Under the pieces are notes generated by a model. The model saw only the letters and a list, made by a program, of their open reading frames with translations. It made no database searches and was not told the origin of the DNA. Positions 54,786-63,554 of a stretch of 64,000 nt of DNA are shown in pieces. Each line of letters begins with the position of its first letter. Within the stretch, counting starts at the first letter, position 1. The DNA comes from JBNRMR01 sp050942895 (GTDB lineage Bacteria > Bacillota > Clostridia > Christensenellales > UBA1750): contig JBMNOE010000011.1 in the NCBI GenBank assembly GCA_050942895.1, positions 18,620 to 82,619 on the forward strand, in the 5' to 3' direction. The position numbers and the translations under genes are program-made.

Positions 54786-55532
54786 CTACCTTTCGTAGGC
54801 CTTCACGATGGCGGGCATCAGCACATAGTAAAGGGGTATGGTCAAAAACCACATCCAAGCGGGGTGCCAATAGCGGGTTAGTGTGCCTGTCAGCAAAAAT
54901 GCAAATGCCACCAAAATGGGGTATGAGCCGTCCAGCATTTTTTTAACTGCCCTAAGGGGACTGGTATTTTCCTCGCCACTCCTGATGCGCGAAAGCATTC
55001 TTATGCCAGGCGTCATCGTATAATAAAGGGGAATGGTCAAAAACAGTATCCAGGCGGGGTTCCACAGATTGAAGGCAAAGCCCAAAAACAAAAACAGGGC
55101 CACCACCAAAACGGGATAAACGCCGTCCAGAGCTTCCCATATAGGGCTTCGGGGCAGGGATTTCCCGCTTTCTTCGTCCGTTTCATCATCTTGTGAGTAG
55201 CTTTCGCCGCCGTAGATATCTGCGGAGCCCTCGGAAAAACTTTCGGAAAAATTTTCAGAAAAACTTTCCGCATAGAACGAGCTGTCCTGTTCGGTGTTCT
55301 GAGCGGTCTGTTCCTGCTTGACGCTGAAATCATCGCTGAGCAGGAGGGCGTCCAAAGAGACATTGTAAAGCTTAGCCAGAAGCACCATGTTATCCAGATC
55401 AGGGGAGGACTCCGCCCGCTCCCATTTCGATACGGCCTGCCTGCTCACGCCGATTTTCTCTGCAAGCTCTTCCTGGGAAAGTCCATGCTCTTTTCTGAGC
55501 ATCATCAGCCTTGTTGCCGTTTCCAGATTCAT
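54786..55532 (-). CDS. XRE-family regulator fused to a duplicated membrane unit
   Basis: 248 residues from ATG 55532 (MNLETATRLMMLRKEHGLSQ), after AAAGGATGAG. Residues 1-60 are a Cro/XRE helix-turn-helix (SQEELAEKIGVSRQAVSKWE). A Ser/Glu/Phe-rich linker (ESFSENFSESFSEG) follows, then two copies of a unit with two membrane helices each: VYPVLVVALFLFLGF then NPAWILFLTIPLYYTM, and SYPILVAFAFLLTGT then HPAWMWFLTIPLYYVL. It probably senses a membrane state and regulates transcription; the signal is unknown. Confidence 0.8.
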   Translation of the reverse strand: MNLETATRLMMLRKEHGLSQEELAEKIGVSRQAVSKWERAESSPDLDNMVLLAKLYNVSLDALLLSDDFSVKQEQTAQNTEQDSSFYAESFSENFSESFSEGSADIYGGESYSQDDETDEESGKSLPRSPIWEALDGVYPVLVVALFLFLGFAFNLWNPAWILFLTIPLYYTMTPGIRMLSRIRSGEENTSPLRAVKKMLDGSYPILVAFAFLLTGTLTRYWHPAWMWFLTIPLYYVLMPAIVKAYER

Positions 55533-55680
55533 ATATCTCATCCTTTCAAATGCAAATGATTCACGGTATCTGGTATTATTTTATACTGAAAATCGCGGTT
55601 GCACAATACATTTTCGATTACATTTAGCCAAACATTCCGCTTAAAAGCGCAACCGCCGGTTGCGAAAGGCGATTTCATGT

Positions 55681-55718
55681 AAAAAAGGGACAGAGCTGCG
55701 GGAGAAACGCTCTATCCC
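55681..55718 (-). terminator. Terminator of SPFH/zinc-ribbon operon
   Basis: Minus strand GGGATAGAGC/GCTCTGTCCC stem (55687-55718), then TTTTTT (55681-55686). Confidence 0.85.
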
Positions 55719-55747
55719 TTTAGTTGATAATATTAGCCGCGGGCAGT

Positions 55748-56854
55748 TTACAGGGAAGAGAGATATGCGATCAGCGCCAAGACCGCCAGCCCTATCAAAA
55801 CCGCGATTGTCACCCTAAGGGGCGAAACAGGCGCTCTGCCGCCGACTTTACCGGTTTGGCCGTTGACCATGAACTGGAACACCTTGTTTTTAAACTTAAA
55901 GGCTGAGGCCCAAAGGGGAAGCACGATATATTTGTATGTAATGTTGCTGTAGCTTGCGTTCAACTGCTTGATTCGGCTGTCGCTGGCGTTATGCTCTCTT
56001 TTTATCTTGCTTTCGACATCCGATTTGAGGATGGCTTCCATCTGCTTTTTTCCCGTTTCCAGGGCAGAATCAAGGCCGACAGAGTAGCGCTCGGCGGCAA
56101 ATCCGGAAAGGTACTGGGGATTATACGGCTTGAGGCTTTCAAACTCGAAGGGCTCAACCCGCTTAAGTATCACCGGATCATGCCGGGTGGTTCCTATGAC
56201 CAGCTCGTCGTCGATAAACCTTTCATATGTGCCCCGTGTGGGGTACCAGTCGGTTCTGGTGTGGGTTTTGCCGTCCTTCGTGTAGGTTTTTCTAATGCCG
56301 TATTCGCCCGTGTATGTGCAGTGGGCGTCGGCATCGAAAGTCCAATAGGGCATGTACATGCCAGTGAAGGCGTCGGGTCTTGCGCTCTCCTTGGCTGCCC
56401 TTGGGGTAAACCACTTGCGTTTAAGCCATTTTTTGAAATTATCGCCGGCTGTTTGGGCCGTGATCTCGAAGGGGATTACGCCGTTTGGCGGCAGGGAATC
56501 GTCCATTTGGGCGTCCATGACATGGTTTGAGCCGCAAAAGGGGCAGACATTGGCCACCTCAAGGGCATCGTAGATGGCCTCCGCGCCGCAGGAGTTACAT
56601 ATGATCTGCTTTTTTTCCTGACCCCATTCAAAGCTTTCGGTGTGGCCGGCCCGGTGGATATCCTGCTCGACAATGGCTTCGCCGCTTTCGATTACGCTGG
56701 CGCGGTATTCGCAGTAGGGACAGTACAACCCCCCTGTGGAGGGATCAAACTGCATGGTTCCCCCGCAGCTTGGGCAGCTTTTGTCCGTCTCCTTCAGTGT
56801 TTTCGCCCTTTCAATTTCTTCAAGGGAGTCAAATGATTTATACTCAACGCTCAA
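55748..56854 (-). CDS. Zinc-ribbon membrane protein, YdjG-like
   Basis: 368 residues from TTG 56854 (LSVEYKSFDSLEEIERAK), with AGGAGGG eight bases upstream; an ORF extending further upstream would overlap the previous gene. Two zinc ribbons (CPSC...CPYC at about 28-48; CNSC...CPFC at about 88-108), a middle beta region (FTGMYMPYWTFDADAHCTYT), and a C-terminal membrane helix (VTIAVLIGLAVLALIAYL). It follows the SPFH gene closely, like ydjG/ydjI of Bacillus subtilis, which organise a PspA-type membrane stress complex. No pspA is seen in the window. Confidence 0.75.
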   Translation of the reverse strand: MSVEYKSFDSLEEIERAKTLKETDKSCPSCGGTMQFDPSTGGLYCPYCEYRASVIESGEAIVEQDIHRAGHTESFEWGQEKKQIICNSCGAEAIYDALEVANVCPFCGSNHVMDAQMDDSLPPNGVIPFEITAQTAGDNFKKWLKRKWFTPRAAKESARPDAFTGMYMPYWTFDADAHCTYTGEYGIRKTYTKDGKTHTRTDWYPTRGTYERFIDDELVIGTTRHDPVILKRVEPFEFESLKPYNPQYLSGFAAERYSVGLDSALETGKKQMEAILKSDVESKIKREHNASDSRIKQLNASYSNITYKYIVLPLWASAFKFKNKVFQFMVNGQTGKVGGRAPVSPLRVTIAVLIGLAVLALIAYLSSL

Positions 56855-56892
56855 TATTACACCCTCCTTAGCTGAATGTTCTGGTTTTCCGA

Positions 56893-58311
56893 TCAGGAGG
56901 AGGCATCTCCCTCGTCGAATATATCGCCGCACTCAGGGCAGAACTTCGGCGGGTTTTCTTTATCGGCAGGTTCCCAACCGCATTTATCGCATTTATATGT
57001 CTTTGCGCCGGCAGGCTTGGGCTTGCCGCACTCCGAGCAGAAGCGGCCTTTGTTTTCCGCCCCGCACTCGCAGGCCCAGCTGTTCTTGTCAGCGGGCTTG
57101 GGGCTTCCGCATTCGGCGCAGAACTTGCCTGTGTTGTTCGCCCCGCAGGAGCAGGTCCATTGGCCGGCTGCGGGCTTGGGCTCGGGCTTGGGCTTGCCGC
57201 ACTCGGCGCAGAATCTGCCTTCGTTCTGTCTGCCGCACTCGCATGCCCAGCCAGCGGCCGCCGGTGCTTGCGTTTGTGCTTGTTGCGCTGCCTGCTGTTG
57301 CTGTCCCATGGAGAAGAGCTGCCCGGCGTTCATTCCGCCTGCACCCTGGGCCATGTTCATGCCCGCAAAGGCCATCATGGGCCCGGCGCCCTGGTTCTTG
57401 GCTGCGTGAACCATGGCCTCGCTCTGAGCGCCAACAAGGCTTGCCGCCGCCATGGTGGGATCCCGCATCACAGCGCTGCGCTGGAGCTGCTTGATCATGT
57501 TCTCATCTTCATCGGATGCTTTGACGGAGCTGACCCCGAAGGAAGCTATGGCGATTCCGCGAAGCTGCGACCATTTCTGTGAAAGAACCTCGTTCAGCGC
57601 CTCGGACAGCTCGATGGTGTGGCCGGGCAGGCTGCTATAGCGGATGCCCATTGCGGAAATCTTCGCAAAGGCCGGCTGCAAGGCAGTCATCAGCTCGGTT
57701 TTAAGCTGGCTGTCGATGCGCGCACGCTTGTAATCATCCTGAACGTTGCCGGAAACATTGGTGTAGAAAAGAAGGGGATCTATTATGCGGTAGGAATATT
57801 CGCCGTGGCAGCGGATGGAGATGTCGATGTCAAGGCCGATATTCTTGTCAACCACGCGGAAGGGCACCGGATTGGGCGTGCCGTATTTGTTGCCCATGAT
57901 CTCTTTTTTGTTGAAATAATAGACGCGCTGATCCTTGCCCGCGTCGCCGCCGAAGGAGAAGCGCTTGCCGACGTTTTTAAATGACTCAAGCAGCGATTCG
58001 CCGAAGCTGCCGTAGAAAAGGCTGGGCTCGGTGCTGGTGTCATATACGAACTGGCCGGGCTCGTCGGAGAATTCAACGATCTTGCCCTGGTCCACGATTA
58101 TCATGAACTGGCCTTCGTTTATCGCCACTATGGAGCCGTTGCTGATCACATTTTCTTCGCCCTTGGTGTTGGAGGATCTGCGGGAGTTAACTCGCTTTTG
58201 CCCCTTTGTCACAAGAACGTCTTCAGGGATAGAGTCGCAGTAGAAATACTCACGCCATTGGTCGGCCAGCACGCCGCTGAGGGCGCCTATGCCTGCCTTT
58301 AACAAACCCAT
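56893..58311 (-). CDS. SPFH-domain protein with four zinc ribbons, YdjI-like
   Basis: 472 residues; AAGGAGG precedes the ATG. N-terminal SPFH (band 7) domain (about 1-290: DQGKIVEFSDEPGQFVYD; VPFRVVDKNIGLDIDISIR). A Gln/Ala-rich linker (GQQQQAAQQAQTQAPAAAG) leads to a tail of repeated zinc ribbons: CECG...CAEC, CSCG...CAEC, CECG...CSEC, CDKC...CPEC. The YdjI family recruits membrane-stress factors. It is first in a two-gene operon with the zinc-ribbon membrane protein. The repeated ribbons suggest scaffolding or metal binding. Confidence 0.85.
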   Translation of the reverse strand: MGLLKAGIGALSGVLADQWREYFYCDSIPEDVLVTKGQKRVNSRRSSNTKGEENVISNGSIVAINEGQFMIIVDQGKIVEFSDEPGQFVYDTSTEPSLFYGSFGESLLESFKNVGKRFSFGGDAGKDQRVYYFNKKEIMGNKYGTPNPVPFRVVDKNIGLDIDISIRCHGEYSYRIIDPLLFYTNVSGNVQDDYKRARIDSQLKTELMTALQPAFAKISAMGIRYSSLPGHTIELSEALNEVLSQKWSQLRGIAIASFGVSSVKASDEDENMIKQLQRSAVMRDPTMAAASLVGAQSEAMVHAAKNQGAGPMMAFAGMNMAQGAGGMNAGQLFSMGQQQQAAQQAQTQAPAAAGWACECGRQNEGRFCAECGKPKPEPKPAAGQWTCSCGANNTGKFCAECGSPKPADKNSWACECGAENKGRFCSECGKPKPAGAKTYKCDKCGWEPADKENPPKFCPECGDIFDEGDASS

Positions 58312-58632
58312 TTTATGTCCTCCTTAATTTATGTATATATTTAGAAATAAAGTTCAATATAAAACATATGTACCATTTTGATTGTTGATACTATCAGTTG
58401 GCCGTCATACTGATCCTGCCCGCCAACCCGCGATTTCCTGTGGAATTTGCTAAACTTATTATACCATGTTTGTCGGCGTGTAAATGACGGATGTTGCCCG
58501 CCGACCCGCGATTTCCTTCGGAAATTGCTAAACTAATTATACCATATTCTACTATAATATATCAACGGAAAAGGTGCGAATAGAACGCAAAGGGCTAATA
58601 GCGACCCGAAATATATTAGTTTTCACTCACTC
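58312..58632. repeat. Leader region with duplicated 51-bp element
   Basis: Two 51-bp direct copies (58417-58467 and 58495-58545) differ at only a few bases. Each contains TGCCCGCC, a GATTTCC..GGAA(A) hairpin-like core and, on the minus strand, ATGGTATAAT. The right copy forms part of a promoter for the SPFH operon. The rest of the gap up to the ctsR promoter shows no gene. Confidence 0.75.
58536..58565 (-). promoter_or_regulatory. Promoter of SPFH operon in 51-bp copy 2
   Basis: Minus strand TTGATA (58560-58565), 18-base spacer, TATAAT (58536-58541). The left 51-bp copy has the same TATAAT (58458-58463) but no well-spaced -35. Confidence 0.55.
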
Positions 58633-58679
58633 TTGACAATAAAACGCCATATGCTATAATAAGGTCAGAGATGGTCAGG
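58633..58679 (+). promoter_or_regulatory. ctsR operon promoter and CtsR operator
   Basis: TTGACA (58633-58638), 16-base spacer, TATAAT (58655-58660). Directly behind it, over the transcription start, lies the direct heptad repeat GGTCAGA-GAT-GGTCAGG (58663-58679), matching the CtsR box (GGTCAAA repeated with a 3-base gap). CtsR would block its own operon until heat or arginine phosphorylation releases it. Confidence 0.85.
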
Positions 58680-58752
58680 AAAATCTGACTGGCCTATATT
58701 GCACTATTTGATAGCGCTTTTGCAGCGCTATTGTATAAAGGAGGTGATGAAT

Positions 58753-59238
58753 ATGCCTTTGTCGGATAGCATAGAACAGTTTATAAAGGATCTTATGAGC
58801 GATTCCGAGAGCGAGCTTGAGGTGAAAAGAAACGAGCTGGCAGCATATTTCGGATGCGCGCCTTCGCAGATAAATTATGTTTTGGCCACCCGCTTTTCAC
58901 CGAAGCACGGCTATATCATCGAAAGCCGCAGGGGCGGCTCCGGATATGTGCGCATAATAAGGATGATGAGCGACGGCGATCAGTGCCCCTTTATAATGGC
59001 GCTGATTGGTCATATCGAAGGGAAGCTGCGGTTAAGCTCCGCCGAGGCGATGATAAGCGCGCTGGTTGAGCGGGAGATAGTCACCGAAAGCGAGGCAAGG
59101 CTGATGCGGGCCGCCGTTTCAGAGGAGGCGATCAATCTGCCTGTGAATTCAAAGGATATTTTAAGGGCGAACATAATGCGAAGTATGTTGATATCGCTTG
59201 TCACAAAAAGCAGCGGGAAAGGAAACCGGGAGGAATAG
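58753..59238 (+). CDS. ctsR: Transcriptional repressor of class III stress genes
   Basis: 161 residues from ATG 58753, after AAAGGAGGTG at normal distance; ATG 58747 is a possible near alternative. MPLSDSIEQFIKDLM, then the winged-HTH (RNELAAYFGCAPSQINYVLATRF) and the beta-wing HGYIIESRRGGSGYVRIIR, whose RGG motif contacts the minor groove. The C-terminal dimer domain follows. It represses its own operon through the GGTCA heptads just upstream. First gene of ctsR-mcsA-mcsB-clpC. Confidence 0.95.
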   Translation: MPLSDSIEQFIKDLMSDSESELEVKRNELAAYFGCAPSQINYVLATRFSPKHGYIIESRRGGSGYVRIIRMMSDGDQCPFIMALIGHIEGKLRLSSAEAMISALVEREIVTESEARLMRAAVSEEAINLPVNSKDILRANIMRSMLISLVTKSSGKGNREE

Positions 59239-59240
59239 AA

Positions 59241-59777
59241 ATGTTATGTGAAAAATGCGGAAAGAACACGGCGACGGTCAGAGCGAAGACCGTTGTTAAC
59301 GGTTTTATGACGGAGAAAAGCTATTGCGCGGCCTGCTGGTCCGATGAGAGCGAGCAGATGGCGGGTCATTTCTCCTTCAGCGACTTGCTGAAAGGGTTTT
59401 TGCAGCAGTCCGGCGATGTGCCGGTGCAGACGATATCCTGCCAAAGCTGCGGGATGGATTTTAAAAGCTTCAGGCATGGGGGGCTTCTGGGCTGTCCTGC
59501 CTGCTACGAGGCTTTTGAAAAAGAACTCACGCCGATGCTGAAGAAGATACATGGCAAGACTCTCCACGAGGGCAAAAGGCCTGCGGGAGAATACGGCCCC
59601 GCGCCGCGGGAAATGGCGGAAGAAAACAAGGAAAACAAGGAAAAAAGAGAAAACAAAAAAAGTGAAAGCGAGCTGGATATATTAAAGCGGAAGTTGGACG
59701 AAGCCGTAGCAAAGGAAGAATATGAAAAAGCGGCCATATACCGCGACAGGATAAAGGAACTGGCAAAGGAGGAATGA
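59241..59777 (+). CDS. mcsA: McsA, activator of McsB
   Basis: 178 residues; GGAGGAATAG precedes the ATG, two bases after the ctsR stop. Zinc-binding CxxC pairs CEKC...CAAC and CQSC...CPAC, then a charged Lys/Glu-rich linker, and a C-terminal UVR motif (LKRKLDEAVAKEEYEKAA). McsA binds McsB and turns on its kinase activity, and it controls CtsR. Overlaps mcsB by four bases. Confidence 0.95.
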   Translation: MLCEKCGKNTATVRAKTVVNGFMTEKSYCAACWSDESEQMAGHFSFSDLLKGFLQQSGDVPVQTISCQSCGMDFKSFRHGGLLGCPACYEAFEKELTPMLKKIHGKTLHEGKRPAGEYGPAPREMAEENKENKEKRENKKSESELDILKRKLDEAVAKEEYEKAAIYRDRIKELAKEE

Positions 59778-60835
59778 ATGTGAGCGCACGCGATGACAGC
59801 CATGAAAACGGACAATCAAGCTATGACAAATGCAGATGTGAGCAGATGGTTCTTTCCACCAGAATAAGGCTGGCCAGGAATTTTGAAGATATGCCTTTTA
59901 CCAGCAGGCTAAACCCCCAGCAGGCCGGTGAAGTGGTGGACAGGGCGGCTTCGGCCATAGCGAAATCGCCCATGAGCAACGACTTTTCGCTGATATTCCT
60001 CAAGAGCAACACCCCCACTGAAAACAACGCCTTGGTTGAAAAACACCTGGTGAGCCCCGATCTTTTAAAGCATGTGGACAGGGGTGCAGTTCTTTTAAGC
60101 AAGGAGAAGAACATCAGCATAATGCTCTGCGAGGAGGATCATCTGCGCATACAGGCGATAATGGACGGCTGCGAGCTTGACAAGGCATATGCCCTGGCTT
60201 CGCAGGCTGACGATTATATCGCCCAAAGCGAAAGATATGCGTACAGCGAAAAATATGGCTTCCTGACGGCCTGCCCTACGAATGTGGGCACGGGCATGAG
60301 GGCATCCTTCATGGTTCACCTGCCGACGCTGACCATGCTGGGTCAGGTTGAAGCCATCGGCCAGGCTGTTGGAAGGCTGGGCATGACTGTCAGAGGCTTT
60401 TACGGCGAGGGCAGCAGGGCCTTCGGCAGCATATACCAGATCAGCAATCAGGTGACTTTGGGCAGAAGCGAAAAGGAAACTTTGCGCGCTTTGGAGGAAG
60501 TCGCCATGCAGGTGATCGAAAAGGAGCAAAATGCGCGGGATATGCTTTTGGAGCATAACGAGATACAGATACGCGACAAGCTGCTGCGCTCCTACGGCAT
60601 TTTGCGCTATGCCCACAAGCTGGGCTCTCAAGAGCTTTTGCAGCTCTGGTCGGATGTGCGCCTTGGAGTTAGCCTGGGAATAATCGACGATATCGACACC
60701 AAAACGGCGGATTCTCTGCTGCTGTTGCAGCCGGCTGAGCTTATACAAAGAGCGAAGAAGGAGATGACTGCCGGCCAGAGGGATATTTTCAGGGCCGAAT
60801 GCGCAAAACTGATATTGTCGGGAAAAAGCGATTGA
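59774..60835 (+). CDS. mcsB: Protein arginine kinase McsB
   Basis: 353 residues, starting inside the mcsA stop (ATGA). Phosphagen kinase domain: LSTRIRLARNFEDMPF (ATP phosphate-binding Args) and TACPTNVGTGMRASF with the conserved Cys at about 167. It phosphorylates arginines on CtsR and damaged proteins, which marks them for ClpCP. The C-terminal DUF-like dimerisation part is complete. Length is normal for the family. Confidence 0.95.
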   Translation: MNVSARDDSHENGQSSYDKCRCEQMVLSTRIRLARNFEDMPFTSRLNPQQAGEVVDRAASAIAKSPMSNDFSLIFLKSNTPTENNALVEKHLVSPDLLKHVDRGAVLLSKEKNISIMLCEEDHLRIQAIMDGCELDKAYALASQADDYIAQSERYAYSEKYGFLTACPTNVGTGMRASFMVHLPTLTMLGQVEAIGQAVGRLGMTVRGFYGEGSRAFGSIYQISNQVTLGRSEKETLRALEEVAMQVIEKEQNARDMLLEHNEIQIRDKLLRSYGILRYAHKLGSQELLQLWSDVRLGVSLGIIDDIDTKTADSLLLLQPAELIQRAKKEMTAGQRDIFRAECAKLILSGKSD

Positions 60836-60910
60836 TTTTTATAGCAGTTGATATTATAGATGTTTATAGATTAATTAAAAATGAAAAAATGAAAAACAGG
60901 AGTTGATAAA

Positions 60911-63367
60911 ATGGCATTTCCGCAGAGATTCACACAGAGCGCACAGCGCTGCCTTAAGTATGCTGCCGAGGAAGCGCGCAGCATGGGGCATAACTATATA
61001 GGTACAGAGCATGTTCTTCTGGGCATAATCAAAGAAACGGCCAGCGGAATGGATATCGCGATGGGCGGCGGCCAGATCGCCGCGGAAGACCTGCGCAAGG
61101 TAATAATCGGCATGGTGGGACAGGAGGAGTTTGACCCGTCAAAGGGGATATCATACACCCCAAGGACGAAGCGGGTGCTTGAAAGCGCCGGCGCGGAGGC
61201 GGTGAAACTTGGCCACAACTACATCGGCGCCGAGCACATATTTTTGGCGCTGCTCTCCGAGAAGGACGGCATCGCATACAGAGCTTTGAGCGAGATAGGC
61301 GTGGATGTGGAGCGCAGCCGTCAGGCCATGGCCGCACAGATGAGAAGGCCGGGGGCGCCGCAGCCCGGAGGCGGGGGCGGAGGTTCCCAGGGAGGCGAGG
61401 GCGGACAGGAGAGCGACACTAAGACGCTGGACCAATACGGCAGGGATTTGACCCAGGCAGCCAGAGAAGGCAAGCTGGACCCCGTTATCGGCAGGCGCAA
61501 GGAGATAGAGCGCATCGTGCAGATACTTTCACGGCGCACGAAAAACAACCCCGTGCTCATAGGCGAGCCGGGCGTGGGCAAGTCCGCCGTTGTGGAGGGC
61601 CTGGCACAGCGCATAATCGAAGGCGATATTCCGGAGCTGCTTAAGGGAAAGCGGGTGTTCATCCTTGACCTTGCGGGCATGGTGGCCGGCACGAAATACC
61701 GGGGAGAGTTTGAAGACAGGCTTAAAAATGCCATGAAGGAGCTTCGCCAGGAAGGCAATACGATACTTTTCATAGATGAGATACACACAATCGTGGGGGC
61801 AGGCGGCGCAGAGGGCGCCATCGACGCGGCGAACATACTCAAGCCCGCCCTTGCAAGGGGAGAAATCCAGTGCATAGGTGCAACCACATTGGACGAGTAC
61901 CGCAAGCATTTTGAAAAGGACGCCGCCCTTGAGCGCAGGTTCCAGCCGGTGACTGTGGGCGAGCCGACCGAGGAGGAGAGCATCGAAATATTAAACGGCC
62001 TTCGCGACCGCTATGAGGCCCACCACAAGGTGCGCATAACCGATGAGGCCATAAAGGCGGCGGTGACGCTTTCAACGCGCTACATCACGGACCGCTTCCT
62101 GCCGGACAAGGCAATCGACCTGGTCGACGAGGCGGCATCAAGGGTAAGGATCAATTCATACATCGCGCCTCCGGACATGAAGGCCCTGGAGGATAAGCTT
62201 GCCCAGATACGCACCGAAAAGGAGGAAGCCGTTCAGACCCAGAACTTTGAAAAGGCCGCCAGCCTGAGGGATGACGAGGCAAAAGTTCAAGCGGAAATGG
62301 CTGAGATGCGCAAGGCCTGGGAGGAGAAAAAGAGCACCGAGGGCGGCGATGTGGGCGAGGAGGAGATTGCGGCGATTGTGTCCAGCTGGACGGGAATCCC
62401 CGTGACGAAGCTGACCGAGGACGAGAGCAAGCGGCTTTTGAACCTTGAGGACACTTTGCATGGCAGGGTCATCGGCCAGGATGAGGCTGTGACTGCGGTA
62501 TCAAAGGCCATACGCCGGGCCATGGCCGGTCTTAAGGACCCAAAGAGGCCTATAGGTTCCTTCCTTTTCTTGGGACCCACGGGCGTTGGAAAGACAGAGC
62601 TGTGCAAGGCCCTTGGCGAGGCGCTTTTCGGCGATGAAAACTCTGTTATACGCATCGACATGAGCGAATACATGGAAAAGCACTCCGTTTCAAGGATGAT
62701 AGGCTCCCCGCCGGGCTATATCGGCCATGACGAGGGCGGCCAGCTCACCGATAAGGTTCGCCAAAAGCCCTATAGCATAATTTTGCTGGACGAAATCGAA
62801 AAGGCGCACCCGGATGTGTTCAACATTCTTTTGCAGATACTGGACGACGGCAGGCTCACCGACTCCAAGGGCAGGACTGTGGACTTTAGAAACTGCGTGA
62901 TGGTCATGACTTCAAATGCCGGCGCGCAGATGATCTCCCAGAGAAAGACCCTGGGCTTTGGGGTTTCACAGACAGAGACGGCCTCCAGCTACGAGAAGAT
63001 GAAGGAAACAGTGCTTTTAGAGCTGAAAAGAGTCTTTAGGCCCGAATTCTTAAACCGCGTGGACGAGATAATCGTGTTCCACTCCCTTGACCGCAGCCAC
63101 ACCAGGCAGATAGTTAGCCTGATGATGGATCAGGTGGCAAAGCGCCTCTCCGAAAGAGAGATTTTCATCCGGGCGACGGAGGCGGCGAAGGATTACCTTG
63201 CCAAGGAGGGCTTTGACCCCGAGTACGGCGCAAGGCCGCTGCGCAGGGCAATACAAAGGCTGGTGGAGGATAGCCTCTCCGAGGAAATACTCTCCGGCAA
63301 TGTCTCAATCGGCGATAAGGTGCTGGTGGACAGCGACGGCGAAAAGATCAAGTTTTCAAAGCAATAA
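60911..63367 (+). CDS. clpC: ATP-dependent Clp protease ATPase subunit ClpC
   Basis: 818 residues; CAGGAG precedes the ATG. N-terminal double Clp-N repeat (MAFPQRFTQSAQRCLKYA; EHVLLGIIKE; EHIFLALLSE), a Gly-rich linker (QPGGGGGGSQGGEGG), first AAA+ with Walker A GEPGVGKSAV at about 217 and Walker B FIDEIHTIVG, an M-domain coiled coil with UVR-like EAVQTQNFEKAASLRDDE, second AAA+ with GPTGVGKTEL at about 554 and LLDEIEKAHPD, and LGFG for ClpP docking. It unfolds arginine-phosphorylated proteins for ClpP. Confidence 0.95.
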   Translation: MAFPQRFTQSAQRCLKYAAEEARSMGHNYIGTEHVLLGIIKETASGMDIAMGGGQIAAEDLRKVIIGMVGQEEFDPSKGISYTPRTKRVLESAGAEAVKLGHNYIGAEHIFLALLSEKDGIAYRALSEIGVDVERSRQAMAAQMRRPGAPQPGGGGGGSQGGEGGQESDTKTLDQYGRDLTQAAREGKLDPVIGRRKEIERIVQILSRRTKNNPVLIGEPGVGKSAVVEGLAQRIIEGDIPELLKGKRVFILDLAGMVAGTKYRGEFEDRLKNAMKELRQEGNTILFIDEIHTIVGAGGAEGAIDAANILKPALARGEIQCIGATTLDEYRKHFEKDAALERRFQPVTVGEPTEEESIEILNGLRDRYEAHHKVRITDEAIKAAVTLSTRYITDRFLPDKAIDLVDEAASRVRINSYIAPPDMKALEDKLAQIRTEKEEAVQTQNFEKAASLRDDEAKVQAEMAEMRKAWEEKKSTEGGDVGEEEIAAIVSSWTGIPVTKLTEDESKRLLNLEDTLHGRVIGQDEAVTAVSKAIRRAMAGLKDPKRPIGSFLFLGPTGVGKTELCKALGEALFGDENSVIRIDMSEYMEKHSVSRMIGSPPGYIGHDEGGQLTDKVRQKPYSIILLDEIEKAHPDVFNILLQILDDGRLTDSKGRTVDFRNCVMVMTSNAGAQMISQRKTLGFGVSQTETASSYEKMKETVLLELKRVFRPEFLNRVDEIIVFHSLDRSHTRQIVSLMMDQVAKRLSEREIFIRATEAAKDYLAKEGFDPEYGARPLRRAIQRLVEDSLSEEILSGNVSIGDKVLVDSDGEKIKFSKQ

Positions 63368-63466
63368 CTCATAGTAAAGCTCAAAATAAAAAAGGCATCT
63401 TTCGGGGCGTTCACATAGGGATTAACTAAAAAACTTGTGTGACAGCTTCAAGCGGGGCAAAAACAT

Positions 63467-63513
63467 ACCAGCCATGTTCAAGCGTAATGCTTGGCACGGC
63501 TGGTTCTTTTTTT
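63467..63513 (+). terminator. Terminator after the ctsR operon
   Basis: ACCAGCC (63467-63473) pairs with GGCTGGT (63498-63504), with an inner AAGC/GCTT stem; then TTTTTTT. It is about 100 bases beyond clpC; a partial T-run on the other strand may also serve the neighbouring minus-strand gene. Confidence 0.75.
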
Positions 63514-63554
63514 AGGTAACAATCCACTTTTCTAAATATATCAATCGTTACAAA

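Noticed and set aside
58417..58545. Possible minimal CRISPR
   Set aside because: Only two copies, no cas genes; the element contains promoter sequence.
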